From the NCBI GenBank assembly GCA_964538515.1, contig CAZIEW010000016.1, positions 1-64,000 of the forward strand: a stretch of DNA of 64,000 nt, read 5' to 3'. The DNA is from CALBZH01 sp964538515. GTDB lineage: Bacteria > Desulfobacterota > Syntrophobacteria > Syntrophobacterales > Syntrophobacteraceae. Position numbers and translations under genes: made by a program. Under the pieces are notes generated by a model. That model was not told where the DNA came from. It made no database searches and was given only the letters and a program-made list of their open reading frames with translations. The stretch's first letter is position 1, and each line of letters opens with the position of its first letter. Below, piece by piece: positions 1 through 8,045 of the stretch.

Positions 1-106
1 ACATGGGTGGCTCACTCCCCGGACGCGCCGCTAGAGTGGGGTCCACAATCACAAGCGATCACAAGTGTCGTCATTCCGGCATGTCCTTAGTACAGCAGAG
101 CAGTCA

Positions 107-212
107 CTTCTCAATAAGTGTAGGTCGGGATTTTATCCCGACGAGCCACAGCGAAGACGTCGGGATAAAATCCCGACCTACAGCCTTGCCGTTACCCACA
201 CTTATTGAGAAG
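107..212. repeat. Nested perfect inverted repeat (MITE-like)
   Basis: Two nested palindromes are visible. The outer 15-bp arms lie at 107-121 and 198-212. The inner 25-bp arms, at 119-143 and 158-182, are perfect complements, and each is itself close to a short palindrome (CGGGATTTTATCCCG). Together they form a long hairpin of about 106 nt. No coding function is apparent. It looks like a dispersed miniature repeat. Apart from this element and the next repeat, bases 1-370 show no gene, only an end of the same repeat family near 69-80. Confidence 0.75.
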
Positions 213-248
213 CTACGAAGACCCCCATCAAGTGACCGATCCTGCGTC

Positions 249-329
249 GTCATCCCGGCGAAAGCTGGGATCCAGGGAGGTCCTTTGAGAATACCGCTGG
301 ATCCCGGCCAAGAGACCGCCGGAATGACG
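249..329. repeat. Imperfect palindromic repeat, CGTCATCCCGG family, copy 1
   Basis: The element starts CGTCATCCCGG and ends CCGGAATGACG, with GGATCCAG-like inner arms that pair across a short loop. Related copies occur at 14778-14860, 28613-28653 (half), 32006-32046 (half) and 32211-32237. All lie between genes, as expected for a dispersed REP/MITE-type element. Here it sits just downstream of the minus-strand TonB receptor gene and could act as its 3' hairpin, although no T-run follows. Confidence 0.7.
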
Positions 330-370
330 TTCGCTTCGATTGCGGACCCTATGTTGTCTTGGCTCTGCGC

Positions 371-2605
371 TCAGTACTTGAAGGTAACTCCCCCGAACAC
401 CGAGCACCCGTCGGACCTGTAGTATTCGTAGTAGTGCTTATCGAGCATGTTCTCCACCGACACGAAGAGATCCATATACTTGACGGGACTCACCGTGAGC
501 TTCGCATCCAGGAAGAAAGCCGGTTCGTAGGAGGCGTAAACCCCCCGGGCGATGTCGCTGTTGTCCGAGGAGCCATAGATCTTGCTGAAGTAACGCCCGA
601 TCACGCTCAGTTTGGCCCACTTGTAAGTCGTATCCACGCCGAGGTTGAACATGTGCTCGGGAATGCCCGTGAGCTTCTTGCCTTCGCTTTCGGGATCCGT
701 CTCATTTTCCAGAACCCGTGCGTGGGTGTACGTGTAATTTCCCCACAGGGAGAGCCAATCCGTGACGCGTTGCTCCGCTTCGAATTCCAGGCCGTACGTC
801 CGAACCTTGCCGGCGTTGGTCTTCACTCGGTGGGTGTTGCCGTCGATGATCTCCGTGCGGTAGGAAATCATGTCTTCGATGTCGTTCCAGAAGCCGGCCA
901 CGCCCAATCGAGTGTGCCGGTTGAACAGAAACTGCTCGACCCCCAGCTCATACCCCCAGGATGTCTCCGGCTTGAGATTGGGATTGCTGTCGTAGTAGGT
1001 CGAGCCGCTCTGCCATGACCGATACAGATCGTAAAGCGAGGGCGGCCGAAAGGCGTGGCCCACGGAGCCCCTTACCGTCGTGTCCTCCAAAGCCTTCCAG
1101 ACGGCCGCGAACTTGGGGCTCAGCTCCGAATCCGATTGGCTCTCGTAGTCCGTCAGCTTGCCGGGAGCCCCGGAAGCTCCTTTGCTCAGGTTCCAGAGGT
1201 CATACCGGAGTCCCAGGTAGAGAGTCAGGGGATCGATCACACGCCATTCTTCCTGCAGGAAGAATCCCCAGTTGGATTCCTGGCCGCCCGAATAGAAGGT
1301 GCTGTCTCCCCTGTCCGAGTAGCTCCGGTAGAAGGGGACCTTGTAGTCATCGGTATCCGAGGAATCCCGCCGATACGAAACGCCCATCGTGAGGAGATGA
1401 GGCTTGGCGATCCGGACATCCCCACTGATTTCTCCATACCAGGTGTCGTTTTTCGTGATCTTGAGCGTGCCAGGGGAATTGTCGTAGTTGGCGAGACCGG
1501 ATCCGCTTTCCAACGTGTAGCGATCGTCGACGGTCACATAGCCGCCCGTGGCGTGGAGCGTCACAGGACCGAAGGTTTCTTTGAACGTGAGACCGTAAAT
1601 GTCGGTTTCATTGCTCCCAATCCCCGTTTGATCGATAAAGTCGTTGGGCACGAACTTTGCCCTCCGGCCCGGCCCCGCCTGGGCGTAGGTGGATGTGGAG
1701 CCGAACGTCCCCATGTAGGTGTGGGGCTCGTCGTAATCATATTCATCGCGGCCGGAAAGCATCGAAAAGGTCACGCTTCCGGTCTCGGAGAGCTTGTAGC
1801 CCGTCTTGAAGTTAAACGCCCGATGGAACGCCCCGTTATCCCCTTTGTCACCGATGACCCACTTGGTGGGATTGCCGTACTGGTCGTCCATGGAGTAACC
1901 GCCGGGGGTGTTCCCGCTCTTCCCTTTGGAGATGGTCTTCAGCGCCGGTGTGGTGACCCAGCCGTCGGTGCTCTCCTCTTCGTAGCCGCCCTGAATGAAG
2001 AAGCGCTTCCACAGCAGGTCGCCACCGCTCAATCGAAAGCGATACGTGTTGTTGGAGCCGTATCCTCCAGTCGCTGTCCCCTCAAGCTTTTCCGGCGTTT
2101 TCGTGATGATGTTGATGACGCCGCCCATGGCGTTTCCGCCGTACAACGCCGAAGCAGGACCGCGCACGACTTCGATGCGATCGACGTTCGTGATCGGAAG
2201 CGATCCCCACTCGAGCCCCCCCGTGTAGGCGTCGTTCACGGGAATGCCGTCCATCAGCACCAAGCTGTACTGATCGCCCTTAAAACCCCTGAAGTTGACA
2301 CCCGATGTCGAATCCATCATGCCCTTGGTTCGTTTCGCGTAAACGCCCGGAGTGATCCGAATCGCTTCGTCCAGCGTCTTGACGTTCTGTTTCTCGAGAT
2401 CCTCCTGCGTGATGACGGAAACACTGGCCGGAACATCCGCCAGAGTCTTCTCCGTTCTGGTGGCGGTCACCACCATTTCTTCCATTTCCTGCGTTTTCAG
2501 CGTCTCGCCCTGCGTCTCCTCGGCGCCCACGGACCCAGGCCCCAGCAGGCCCGCCATGACAGCCACTCCCAACCCCCAGCACAACCCTTGCCTCACTCTC
2601 TTCAC
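371..2605 (-). CDS. TonB-dependent outer-membrane receptor 1
   Basis: A 744-residue receptor that would import a siderophore, corrinoid or other metal chelate across the outer membrane using TonB energy. It has a signal peptide ending near residue 28 (VGA/EE) and a TonB box, EEMVVTATRT, at about residues 42-51. A plug domain with GFKGDQYSLVLMDGIPVN and RGPASALYGGNAMGG follows, then a long beta-barrel ending in an aromatic terminus (GGVTFKY). The start is GTG at 2605 with a GGAGGT site upstream; I see no better ATG. It is transcribed away from the ABC/chelatase operon that begins at 3184. Substrate is not readable from sequence; the neighbourhood suggests a metallated tetrapyrrole or metallophore. 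Confidence 0.93.
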   Translation of the reverse strand: MKRVRQGLCWGLGVAVMAGLLGPGSVGAEETQGETLKTQEMEEMVVTATRTEKTLADVPASVSVITQEDLEKQNVKTLDEAIRITPGVYAKRTKGMMDSTSGVNFRGFKGDQYSLVLMDGIPVNDAYTGGLEWGSLPITNVDRIEVVRGPASALYGGNAMGGVINIITKTPEKLEGTATGGYGSNNTYRFRLSGGDLLWKRFFIQGGYEEESTDGWVTTPALKTISKGKSGNTPGGYSMDDQYGNPTKWVIGDKGDNGAFHRAFNFKTGYKLSETGSVTFSMLSGRDEYDYDEPHTYMGTFGSTSTYAQAGPGRRAKFVPNDFIDQTGIGSNETDIYGLTFKETFGPVTLHATGGYVTVDDRYTLESGSGLANYDNSPGTLKITKNDTWYGEISGDVRIAKPHLLTMGVSYRRDSSDTDDYKVPFYRSYSDRGDSTFYSGGQESNWGFFLQEEWRVIDPLTLYLGLRYDLWNLSKGASGAPGKLTDYESQSDSELSPKFAAVWKALEDTTVRGSVGHAFRPPSLYDLYRSWQSGSTYYDSNPNLKPETSWGYELGVEQFLFNRHTRLGVAGFWNDIEDMISYRTEIIDGNTHRVKTNAGKVRTYGLEFEAEQRVTDWLSLWGNYTYTHARVLENETDPESEGKKLTGIPEHMFNLGVDTTYKWAKLSVIGRYFSKIYGSSDNSDIARGVYASYEPAFFLDAKLTVSPVKYMDLFVSVENMLDKHYYEYYRSDGCSVFGGVTFKY

Positions 2606-2978
2606 AGCCCCACACCTCCACCAAGATGGTTGCAGTCACGGCCCAATCCCGGAAAAACCGTTGCGGCAGTTCTTCGGCGCTTGAGAAGAGCAATCATCCA
2701 CCCCCCACCCATGGATTCACGATGCTCGTCAAAAGCTGAAGGCTCCATGGAGTGACATCGCCACAGGCGAAGGCCACCGTTGAGCACACCAGGCCGCAAT
2801 GGCGCATCTGCCACCAGTTGTCACGGCCTTCGTGGCCATGGGTGTTGAGACAAATCGATCAATGGGGATTCGTGATTCGGTAGGAGCCGCTTCAAGACGG
2901 CTGTTGAGAAACAGGGCTCTTTTACGCTCGATCTCGCCCGGCGTCAAGGCAAAGGTTGACAGGACAACTTGAATCTCC

Positions 2979-3005
2979 TTGACAGAACCGCCTGTTTCCT
3001 ATAGA
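2979..3005 (+). promoter_or_regulatory. Candidate sigma70 promoter for the ABC/chelatase operon
   Basis: A perfect TTGACA at 2979-2984 is followed 15 bp later by TATAGA at 3000-3005. The spacing is short, so the assignment is tentative; another TTGACA lies at 2956-2961. A leader of about 175 nt would separate this promoter from the ATG at 3184. The rest of the divergent gap (2606-2978) holds no gene; on the minus strand it contains a CGAAGGCC...GGCCTTCG stem that could lie in the leader of receptor 1. Confidence 0.35.
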
Positions 3006-3075
3006 AGGCAGCCACCATACAGTTGAGTTGCGCCTCCTTTTCTGGGGGTATAGCGTTTCAGTCGCGTCTAAACGG

Positions 3076-3129
3076 AAGGCCACGAAGGTCTCCGGCGTCG
3101 ATCATCGCCGAGGGCTTCGTGGCCTTTTT
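3076..3129 (+). terminator. Leader hairpin with T-run (candidate attenuator)
   Basis: Arms AAGGCCACGAAG (3076-3087) and CTTCGTGGCCTT (3115-3126) are perfectly complementary and run into TTTTTG. An inner CGGCG/CGCCG stem occupies the loop. This is an intrinsic-terminator shape placed inside the apparent 5' leader of the ABC transporter gene at 3184, roughly 55 nt before the start codon. That suggests transcriptional attenuation, not the end of an upstream gene. Similar hairpins precede the genes at 30779 and 41509. Confidence 0.6.
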
Positions 3130-3183
3130 GTTTGTGGGGTGGGTGTGGGGGAGAGCTTCCTGGCTCGAGTGGAACAGCGACCG

Positions 3184-4023
3184 ATGATTTGCGTGCGTGA
3201 GCTTCGAAAACGTTACAAGGCCGTCGAGGCCCTGGTCGGGGTGAGCTTCGACGTGTCTCCCGGGGAGATCTTCGCGTACCTGGGGCCGAACGGCTCCGGC
3301 AAGACAACCACGGTCTCCATCCTCACCGGCCTGAAAAAGGCCAGCGGGGGAACGGCCACCCTCAATGGATGCTCCATCGTGACCGACCCTGTCCGGGCAC
3401 GCACCGAATGCGGGCTGGTCACCCAGCACATCAACCTGGACAACGAGCTGAGTGTGGCGGAAAACCTGGACATCCACGGACGCCTCTTCCGGATGAGCGG
3501 ACACGACCGAAAGCGGCGGATCGAGGAGCTCCTGGAATACGTCGACCTCTCCGAGCGCAGGGATGCCCTCGTGCGAGAGCTTTCGGGAGGAATGAAGCGG
3601 CGCGTGATGATCGCTCGCGCCCTCATGCACCGCCCGAGAATCCTCTTTCTCGACGAGCCCACCGTGGGGCTCGATCCGACCATCCGGCGCCGCATTTGGT
3701 CTTTCATCAAGATGGCCCGAACCGACGGCACGACCGTCTTTCTCACCACCCACTACATCGAGGAAGCCGAATTCCTCGCCGATCGGGTGGCCTTTCTCGA
3801 TTCCGGGCGGCTGGTGGCCCTCGACACCCCGGAGCGGCTCATGGCCGATTTCGGGGTTTGGGCGCTGGATGAAATCGTCGACGGCCACATCCGGACCGCC
3901 TACTTCCAGTCACGGGAAGAGGCCCAGGCGCGGATGACACAGCCGAAAGACGGCTTCACGTTGAGGCGCGTCCATCTCGAGGACGCCTTCATCGCCCTGA
4001 CGGGCAAGAAGGTGCAATCATGA
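3184..4023 (+). CDS. ABC-2 type transporter, ATP-binding protein
   Basis: Cytoplasmic ATPase of an ABC-2 (exporter-type) transporter, 279 residues from the ATG at 3184. Walker A GPNGSGKTT is at residues 34-42; the signature LSGGMKRRV and Walker B ILFLDEPT follow, with an ALMHRPRIL stretch typical of the CcmA/DrrA/Nod-type group. A longer reading from 3028 would add 52 residues encoded by the leader hairpin and lacks homology, so I start at MICVRELRK. Its stop overlaps the permease start (ATGA, 4020-4023). Position directly ahead of chelatase subunits suggests export of a metal, tetrapyrrole or related product, but the cargo is unknown. Confidence 0.92.
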   Translation: MICVRELRKRYKAVEALVGVSFDVSPGEIFAYLGPNGSGKTTTVSILTGLKKASGGTATLNGCSIVTDPVRARTECGLVTQHINLDNELSVAENLDIHGRLFRMSGHDRKRRIEELLEYVDLSERRDALVRELSGGMKRRVMIARALMHRPRILFLDEPTVGLDPTIRRRIWSFIKMARTDGTTVFLTTHYIEEAEFLADRVAFLDSGRLVALDTPERLMADFGVWALDEIVDGHIRTAYFQSREEAQARMTQPKDGFTLRRVHLEDAFIALTGKKVQS

Positions 4024-4754
4024 CGGGCTGCATGGCGGTTTACTACCGCGAAATCCTGATCCTTCGGCGCAAGTTCTTGAAGCAGATCGCCTCCATGGCG
4101 GTGAGCCCCCTGCTCTACCTGGTGGCCTTCGGCTTTGCCATGGGCCGGGACGTGTCCTACCAGGGGCACACCTATCAGGAATTCCTCGTCCCGGGGCTGG
4201 TGGCCATGGTGAGCATGACCCAGGCGTTTGCCATCGCAAGCGAGATCAACATCGCCCGCTTCTACTGGCATATTTTCGAGGAATTCCAGGCAGCCCCTCT
4301 TTCCAACCTGGCGTTTGTCGCGGGCGAAGTGCTCGCAGGCATCACCCGGGCGATCCTGGCCGTCGCCGTCATCCTGGTCATCGCCCTTCCTTTCGGGGTC
4401 GTGCTTTCTTACAACATCGAGTTCTGGTTGGCCGTGCTGCTGAACGGTGCGGTCTTCTCCAGCGTCGCGGTCTGCATGGCCATGCTCGTGCAATCCCACG
4501 CCGACCAGGTGCTGGTCACGAATTTCGTCATCACGCCCATGGCGTTTCTCGGGGGAACCTTCTTCCCCCTCGACCGCATGCCCCTGTGGGTCCAGAAGGG
4601 GCTCTCGGTGCTGCCCCTCACCCACGCGGCCGGGACCATCCGGGCTTCCTCCTTCGGAACGAGTCCCGAGCTCTCTTCCTACGGGATCCTTCTCGGACTG
4701 AGTGTCCTCGCGTTCGTCGGAGCGTTTCTGTGCGTGGACCGGGCCAGGAACTGA
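4020..4754 (+). CDS. ABC-2 type transporter, permease
   Basis: Integral-membrane partner (244 residues) of the preceding ATPase. It shows about six hydrophobic segments, including MAVSPLLYLVAFGFAMG, AILAVAVILVIALPFGVV, a segment around FVITPMAFLGGTFFPLD, and a final LLGLSVLAFVGAFLCV. The FLGGTFFPLDRMP region is characteristic of ABC-2 permeases. Start overlaps the ATPase stop by 4 nt, so the two are translationally coupled. The next gene, the ChlD-like subunit, follows after 64 nt in the same direction. Confidence 0.9.
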   Translation: MTGCMAVYYREILILRRKFLKQIASMAVSPLLYLVAFGFAMGRDVSYQGHTYQEFLVPGLVAMVSMTQAFAIASEINIARFYWHIFEEFQAAPLSNLAFVAGEVLAGITRAILAVAVILVIALPFGVVLSYNIEFWLAVLLNGAVFSSVAVCMAMLVQSHADQVLVTNFVITPMAFLGGTFFPLDRMPLWVQKGLSVLPLTHAAGTIRASSFGTSPELSSYGILLGLSVLAFVGAFLCVDRARN

Positions 4755-4818
4755 ACCGCGGCACAATGCCGCTCATGGAAACCAAACCCTACTCAACGGA
4801 AAGCTGCAGCTCAAGCGC

Positions 4819-6840
4819 ATGAAAACCCAGATCGTCTACCCCTTTTCGGCCATCATCGGCCAGGAGCGCATGAAGCGCGCGCTCATCCTGAACGCCATCC
4901 AGCCCCGCATCGGGGGCGTCCTCATTCGGGGGGAGAAAGGCACGGCCAAGTCCACGACGGTGCGGGCCTTGGCCGAGCTTTTGCCGGAAATCGACGTCGT
5001 GGACGGCTGTCCCTATGCGTGCCACCCGAGCCGCCCGGATCCCCAGTGCGATTTCTGTCGCAAGCCGGAGATTGCCCGCAGGCGCGTGCGGCGTCGGGTC
5101 CGCGTGGTGGATTTGCCCCTCAACGCCACGGAAGACCGCGTGGTCGGCGGCATGGATTTCGAAGCCGCTATCCGCTCCGGAAAGCCCCGGTTTCAGCCGG
5201 GACTGCTGGCATTGTCCCACCGGGGCATCCTCTATGTCGACGAGGTCAACCTCCTGGACGACCACCTGGTGGACATCATCCTGGACGCGTCGGCCTCGGG
5301 CGAGAACGTGGTCGAGCGGGAAGGCATTTCGTTCCGCCACCCGGCCCACTTCATCCTGGTCGGGACCATGAATCCCGAGGAAGGGGAGCTTCGGCCGCAG
5401 TTCCTGGACCGCTTCGGGCTGTGTGTCGAGGTGAGCGGAGCGCAGGACGTCGAGGACCGCATCCGGCTCATGGAGCGGCGGGAAGGTTTCGACCTGGATC
5501 CCATCGGGTTCCTGGACGGATATCGCCCTGAGAACGCGGCCATCGCCGAATCCATCGTGCGGGCTCGCGACCTGGTGCCGAGAATCCGCCTCGATTCGTC
5601 CCTCAGGCAGTTCATCTCGGAGCTGTGCATGGAGAACAACGTCGCGGGCCACCGGGCGGACCTGGTCATCGAGCGGGCGGCGACGGCCCTCGCAGCCTGG
5701 AGCGGCCGGGAAACGGTGACCGTCGAGGACATCCAGGAAGCCGCCGAAATGGCCCTCCTGCACCGGAGGCGGGACGTCATGCCGCCCCCGCCCCCGCCCG
5801 AGCCTCCGCCCCACGAGGAAGATCACCACCACGATCACCGGGAAGAAGACCGGCAGGAGCAGGAGAACGAACAGCCGCCCGACCAGTCGGACGAGCAGCA
5901 GACCCAGTCCGAAAGCCAATCTTCCGAGTCCATGGAGGAGGATTCCGAATCCTCCGACAGCCCCGCCCCCACCCAGCAGGAGCAGGACATCCGCGAGAAG
6001 ATCTTCGAGGTGGGTGAGACCTTCCGGGTCAAGCGGATCGAGCGGCGTAAGGACCGGCTCCTTCGGCGCGGGTCGGGCCGGCGCTCCCGCACGCGGACGT
6101 CGCAAAAGCAGGGCCGTTACGTGAAGAGCACGCTCCAGAGAGACCGGGGGGACCTGGCTCTCGACGCGACCCTGCGCGCCGCAGCACCCCACCAGGGACG
6201 GAGGGCGGGCAGCTCGCGGTTGGCCGTCGCCATCCACGACCAGGACATCCGGGAGAAGGTCCGGGAAAAGCGCATCGGCACCTTTCTCCTCTTTCTGGTG
6301 GACGCGAGCGGCTCCATGGGCGCGCAGAACCGCATGGTGGCCTCCAAGGGCGCCATCATGTCTTTGCTTCTGGACGCTTACCAGAAGCGCGATCGCGTGG
6401 CAATGGTCTCCTTTCGGGGCCGCGAAGCCGCAACCCTGCTGCCGCCCACCTGCTCAATCGACCTCGCCGGAAAGCTGCTCCAGGATCTCCCGGTGGGAGG
6501 CCGAACACCCCTTTCGGCCGGGCTGGCCCGAGGCTACGAGGTGGTTCGCAACCAGCTGCTCAAGGAGCCCTCGTCCCGCCCCATCGTGGTGCTCATCACG
6601 GACGGGAGGAGCAATGTCGCCCTCGCCGAGGGCGGCCATCCCCTGAGGGAGTCCATCTCGCTCGCCGCGACCATGGCGCGCGACGATCGCATCAAGTTCA
6701 TCGTGGTGGATACGGAGCCGAACGGCATGATCCGCTTCGGCCTCGCTCAAAAACTGGCCGAGTCCCTGGGTGCGGAGTACTGCAAGATCGAGGACCTGAA
6801 GGCCAACAAACTGCTGGATGTTGTCAGGAGAAGCCTGTGA
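4819..6840 (+). CDS. Chelatase ChlD/BchD-like subunit: AAA+ plus VWA domains
   Basis: A 673-residue ATPase-adaptor subunit of a class I (Mg/Co-type) chelatase. The N-terminal AAA+ domain has Walker A GEKGTAKST (residues 38-46), Walker B GILYVDEVNLLDDH, and the LVGTMNPEEGELRPQFLDRF block typical of ChlI/ChlD. A Cys-containing insert (CPYACH...CDFC) lies between them. A proline/acidic linker spans about residues 323-394. The C-terminal von Willebrand A domain carries an intact MIDAS, DASGSM, with D495, S497 and S499. Unlike many BchD proteins its Walker A is intact. I start at MKTQIVYPF (ATG 4819) because the upstream extension is not homologous. Expected partners are ChlI (next gene) and CobN (10753). 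Confidence 0.93.
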   Translation: MKTQIVYPFSAIIGQERMKRALILNAIQPRIGGVLIRGEKGTAKSTTVRALAELLPEIDVVDGCPYACHPSRPDPQCDFCRKPEIARRRVRRRVRVVDLPLNATEDRVVGGMDFEAAIRSGKPRFQPGLLALSHRGILYVDEVNLLDDHLVDIILDASASGENVVEREGISFRHPAHFILVGTMNPEEGELRPQFLDRFGLCVEVSGAQDVEDRIRLMERREGFDLDPIGFLDGYRPENAAIAESIVRARDLVPRIRLDSSLRQFISELCMENNVAGHRADLVIERAATALAAWSGRETVTVEDIQEAAEMALLHRRRDVMPPPPPPEPPPHEEDHHHDHREEDRQEQENEQPPDQSDEQQTQSESQSSESMEEDSESSDSPAPTQQEQDIREKIFEVGETFRVKRIERRKDRLLRRGSGRRSRTRTSQKQGRYVKSTLQRDRGDLALDATLRAAAPHQGRRAGSSRLAVAIHDQDIREKVREKRIGTFLLFLVDASGSMGAQNRMVASKGAIMSLLLDAYQKRDRVAMVSFRGREAATLLPPTCSIDLAGKLLQDLPVGGRTPLSAGLARGYEVVRNQLLKEPSSRPIVVLITDGRSNVALAEGGHPLRESISLAATMARDDRIKFIVVDTEPNGMIRFGLAQKLAESLGAEYCKIEDLKANKLLDVVRRSL

Positions 6841-7874
6841 TGAATCCCCAAAGCATTTATCCGTTTGTCGCCATCGTGGGTCAGGAGCACATGAAGCTCG
6901 GCCTGATCCTGAACGTCATCAACCCGAGCCTTTCCGGAGTCCTGATCCGGGGCGAGAAAGGAACCGCCAAGTCCACGGCCGTTCGTGCCCTGGCCGATGT
7001 CCTCCCGGAGATCGAGGTGGTCGCCGACTGCCCCTTTCAGCTGCCGGCCGAAGGCGATCCCGCCGTGTGCGTCCATTGCGGCAACGAGCCTTGCCGGGAG
7101 ACTCCCCCCGGCTCGGCCAGAAAGACGGTCCGAAGTAAGGTGCGCGTCGTGGAGCTCCCCGTGGGGGCCACCGAAGACCGGGTTGTGGGAACGTTGGATC
7201 TCGAGCACGCCCTCAAAGAAGGCGAAAAGCGCTTCGAGCCGGGAATCCTGGCTGCCGCCCACCGCGGGATCCTCTACGTCGATGAAGTGAACCTGCTGGA
7301 CGACCACATCGTGGACGTCCTTCTCGACTCCGCCGCCATGGGCGTCAGCACGGTCGAGCGGGAGGGCATCTCCTTTACGCACCCGGCGCGCTTCACCCTG
7401 GTGGGCACCATGAACCCGGAAGAAGGCGAGCTGCGGCCGCAGCTCCTGGACCGATTCGGGCTGTGTGTCCGCATCGAGGGAATCCGAGATCTTGAGGCGC
7501 GCGTGTCGATCATGGAGCGGCGCACGGCCTTCGACGAGGATCCTCAAGGGTTCTGCCGCCTCTGGGATGACGAATCGCGGGAGCTCTCCGAGCGGATCCA
7601 GCGGGCGATGGCCCTGTACCCGCACGTTTCCATCGATCGGCCGCTTCTCCTGGACATTGCTTCCTGCTGCCTGGACGTGGGCGTGGACGGCCACAGGGGC
7701 GACATCATCATGCTCAAGACGGCCAAGACGGTGGCCGCCTATGAGGGCCGAACGGAAGTGACCCGGCAGGACATCGACCTCGCCGCCGAGCTGGCCCTGC
7801 CTCACCGGGTCCGCCGACAGCCGCTCCAGGAGATCGCGGCGGATGTTCAGAGCCTACGGATTGCGAAGGCATGA
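6840..7874 (+). CDS. Chelatase ChlI/BchI-like AAA+ subunit
   Basis: A 344-residue AAA+ motor subunit of the chelatase. It has Walker A GEKGTAKST, Walker B GILYVDEVNLLDDH, sensor block LVGTMNPEEGELRPQLLDRF, and a C-terminal helical lid. It is clearly paralogous to the N-terminal half of the preceding protein, with its own Cys insert (CPFQLP...CVHCGNEPC). The ATG at 6840 overlaps the ChlD stop in a TGATG junction; a GTG at 6837 is also possible. In known chelatases ChlI forms a ring with ChlD and drives metal handling by the large CobN/BchH subunit with ATP. The matching large subunit here is probably the CobN-like protein at 10753. Confidence 0.93.
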   Translation: MNPQSIYPFVAIVGQEHMKLGLILNVINPSLSGVLIRGEKGTAKSTAVRALADVLPEIEVVADCPFQLPAEGDPAVCVHCGNEPCRETPPGSARKTVRSKVRVVELPVGATEDRVVGTLDLEHALKEGEKRFEPGILAAAHRGILYVDEVNLLDDHIVDVLLDSAAMGVSTVEREGISFTHPARFTLVGTMNPEEGELRPQLLDRFGLCVRIEGIRDLEARVSIMERRTAFDEDPQGFCRLWDDESRELSERIQRAMALYPHVSIDRPLLLDIASCCLDVGVDGHRGDIIMLKTAKTVAAYEGRTEVTRQDIDLAAELALPHRVRRQPLQEIAADVQSLRIAKA

Positions 7875-7884
7875 GCAATCGGTT

Positions 7885-7995
7885 GGGAATCAGCCGCTCT
7901 CCGGCAAGAGTCCGCGGCTGCTTCCCGGTGGTGAAGCGTGACGGGGTGAGGTGTGCTTCGGGCTCCTGGCAGGTCCGAAGCCCGTCTCCCCCGAT
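7885..7995 (+). ncRNA. Structured leader element, copy A (unassigned RNA)
   Basis: This region lies between chlI and the TonB receptor at 8046. A stem GGGAA.CAGCCGC / GCGGCTG.TTCCC encloses a small CTCT/AGAG hairpin, then GGTGGTGAAGCG, then a CTTCGG/CCGAAG stem. Positions 7894-7938 match 10431-10475 (copy B) at 43 of 45 bases. The flanking stem bases differ in the two copies but remain paired, which is evidence for RNA structure. Weaker similarity continues for about 50 nt. I cannot place it in a riboswitch family by eye. Confidence 0.5.
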
Positions 7996-8045
7996 CCAGA
8001 TGACAATCCATACGGAAAGGACACTGGCTGAAGCGGGGGGAGAAA

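Noticed and set aside
3..422. Plus-strand frame of 139 codons at the left edge
   Set aside because: It runs through the inverted repeats and into the 3' end of receptor 1; no ribosome site or domain.
1055..2755. Long plus-strand open frame of 566 codons opposite TonB receptor 1
   Set aside because: High GC keeps antisense frames open; the opposite strand encodes a complete receptor with signal peptide, TonB box and barrel.
3028..3183. N-terminal extension of the ABC-2 ATPase from ATG 3028
   Set aside because: It would translate the terminator-like hairpin and adds no recognisable domain; the family start fits ATG 3184.
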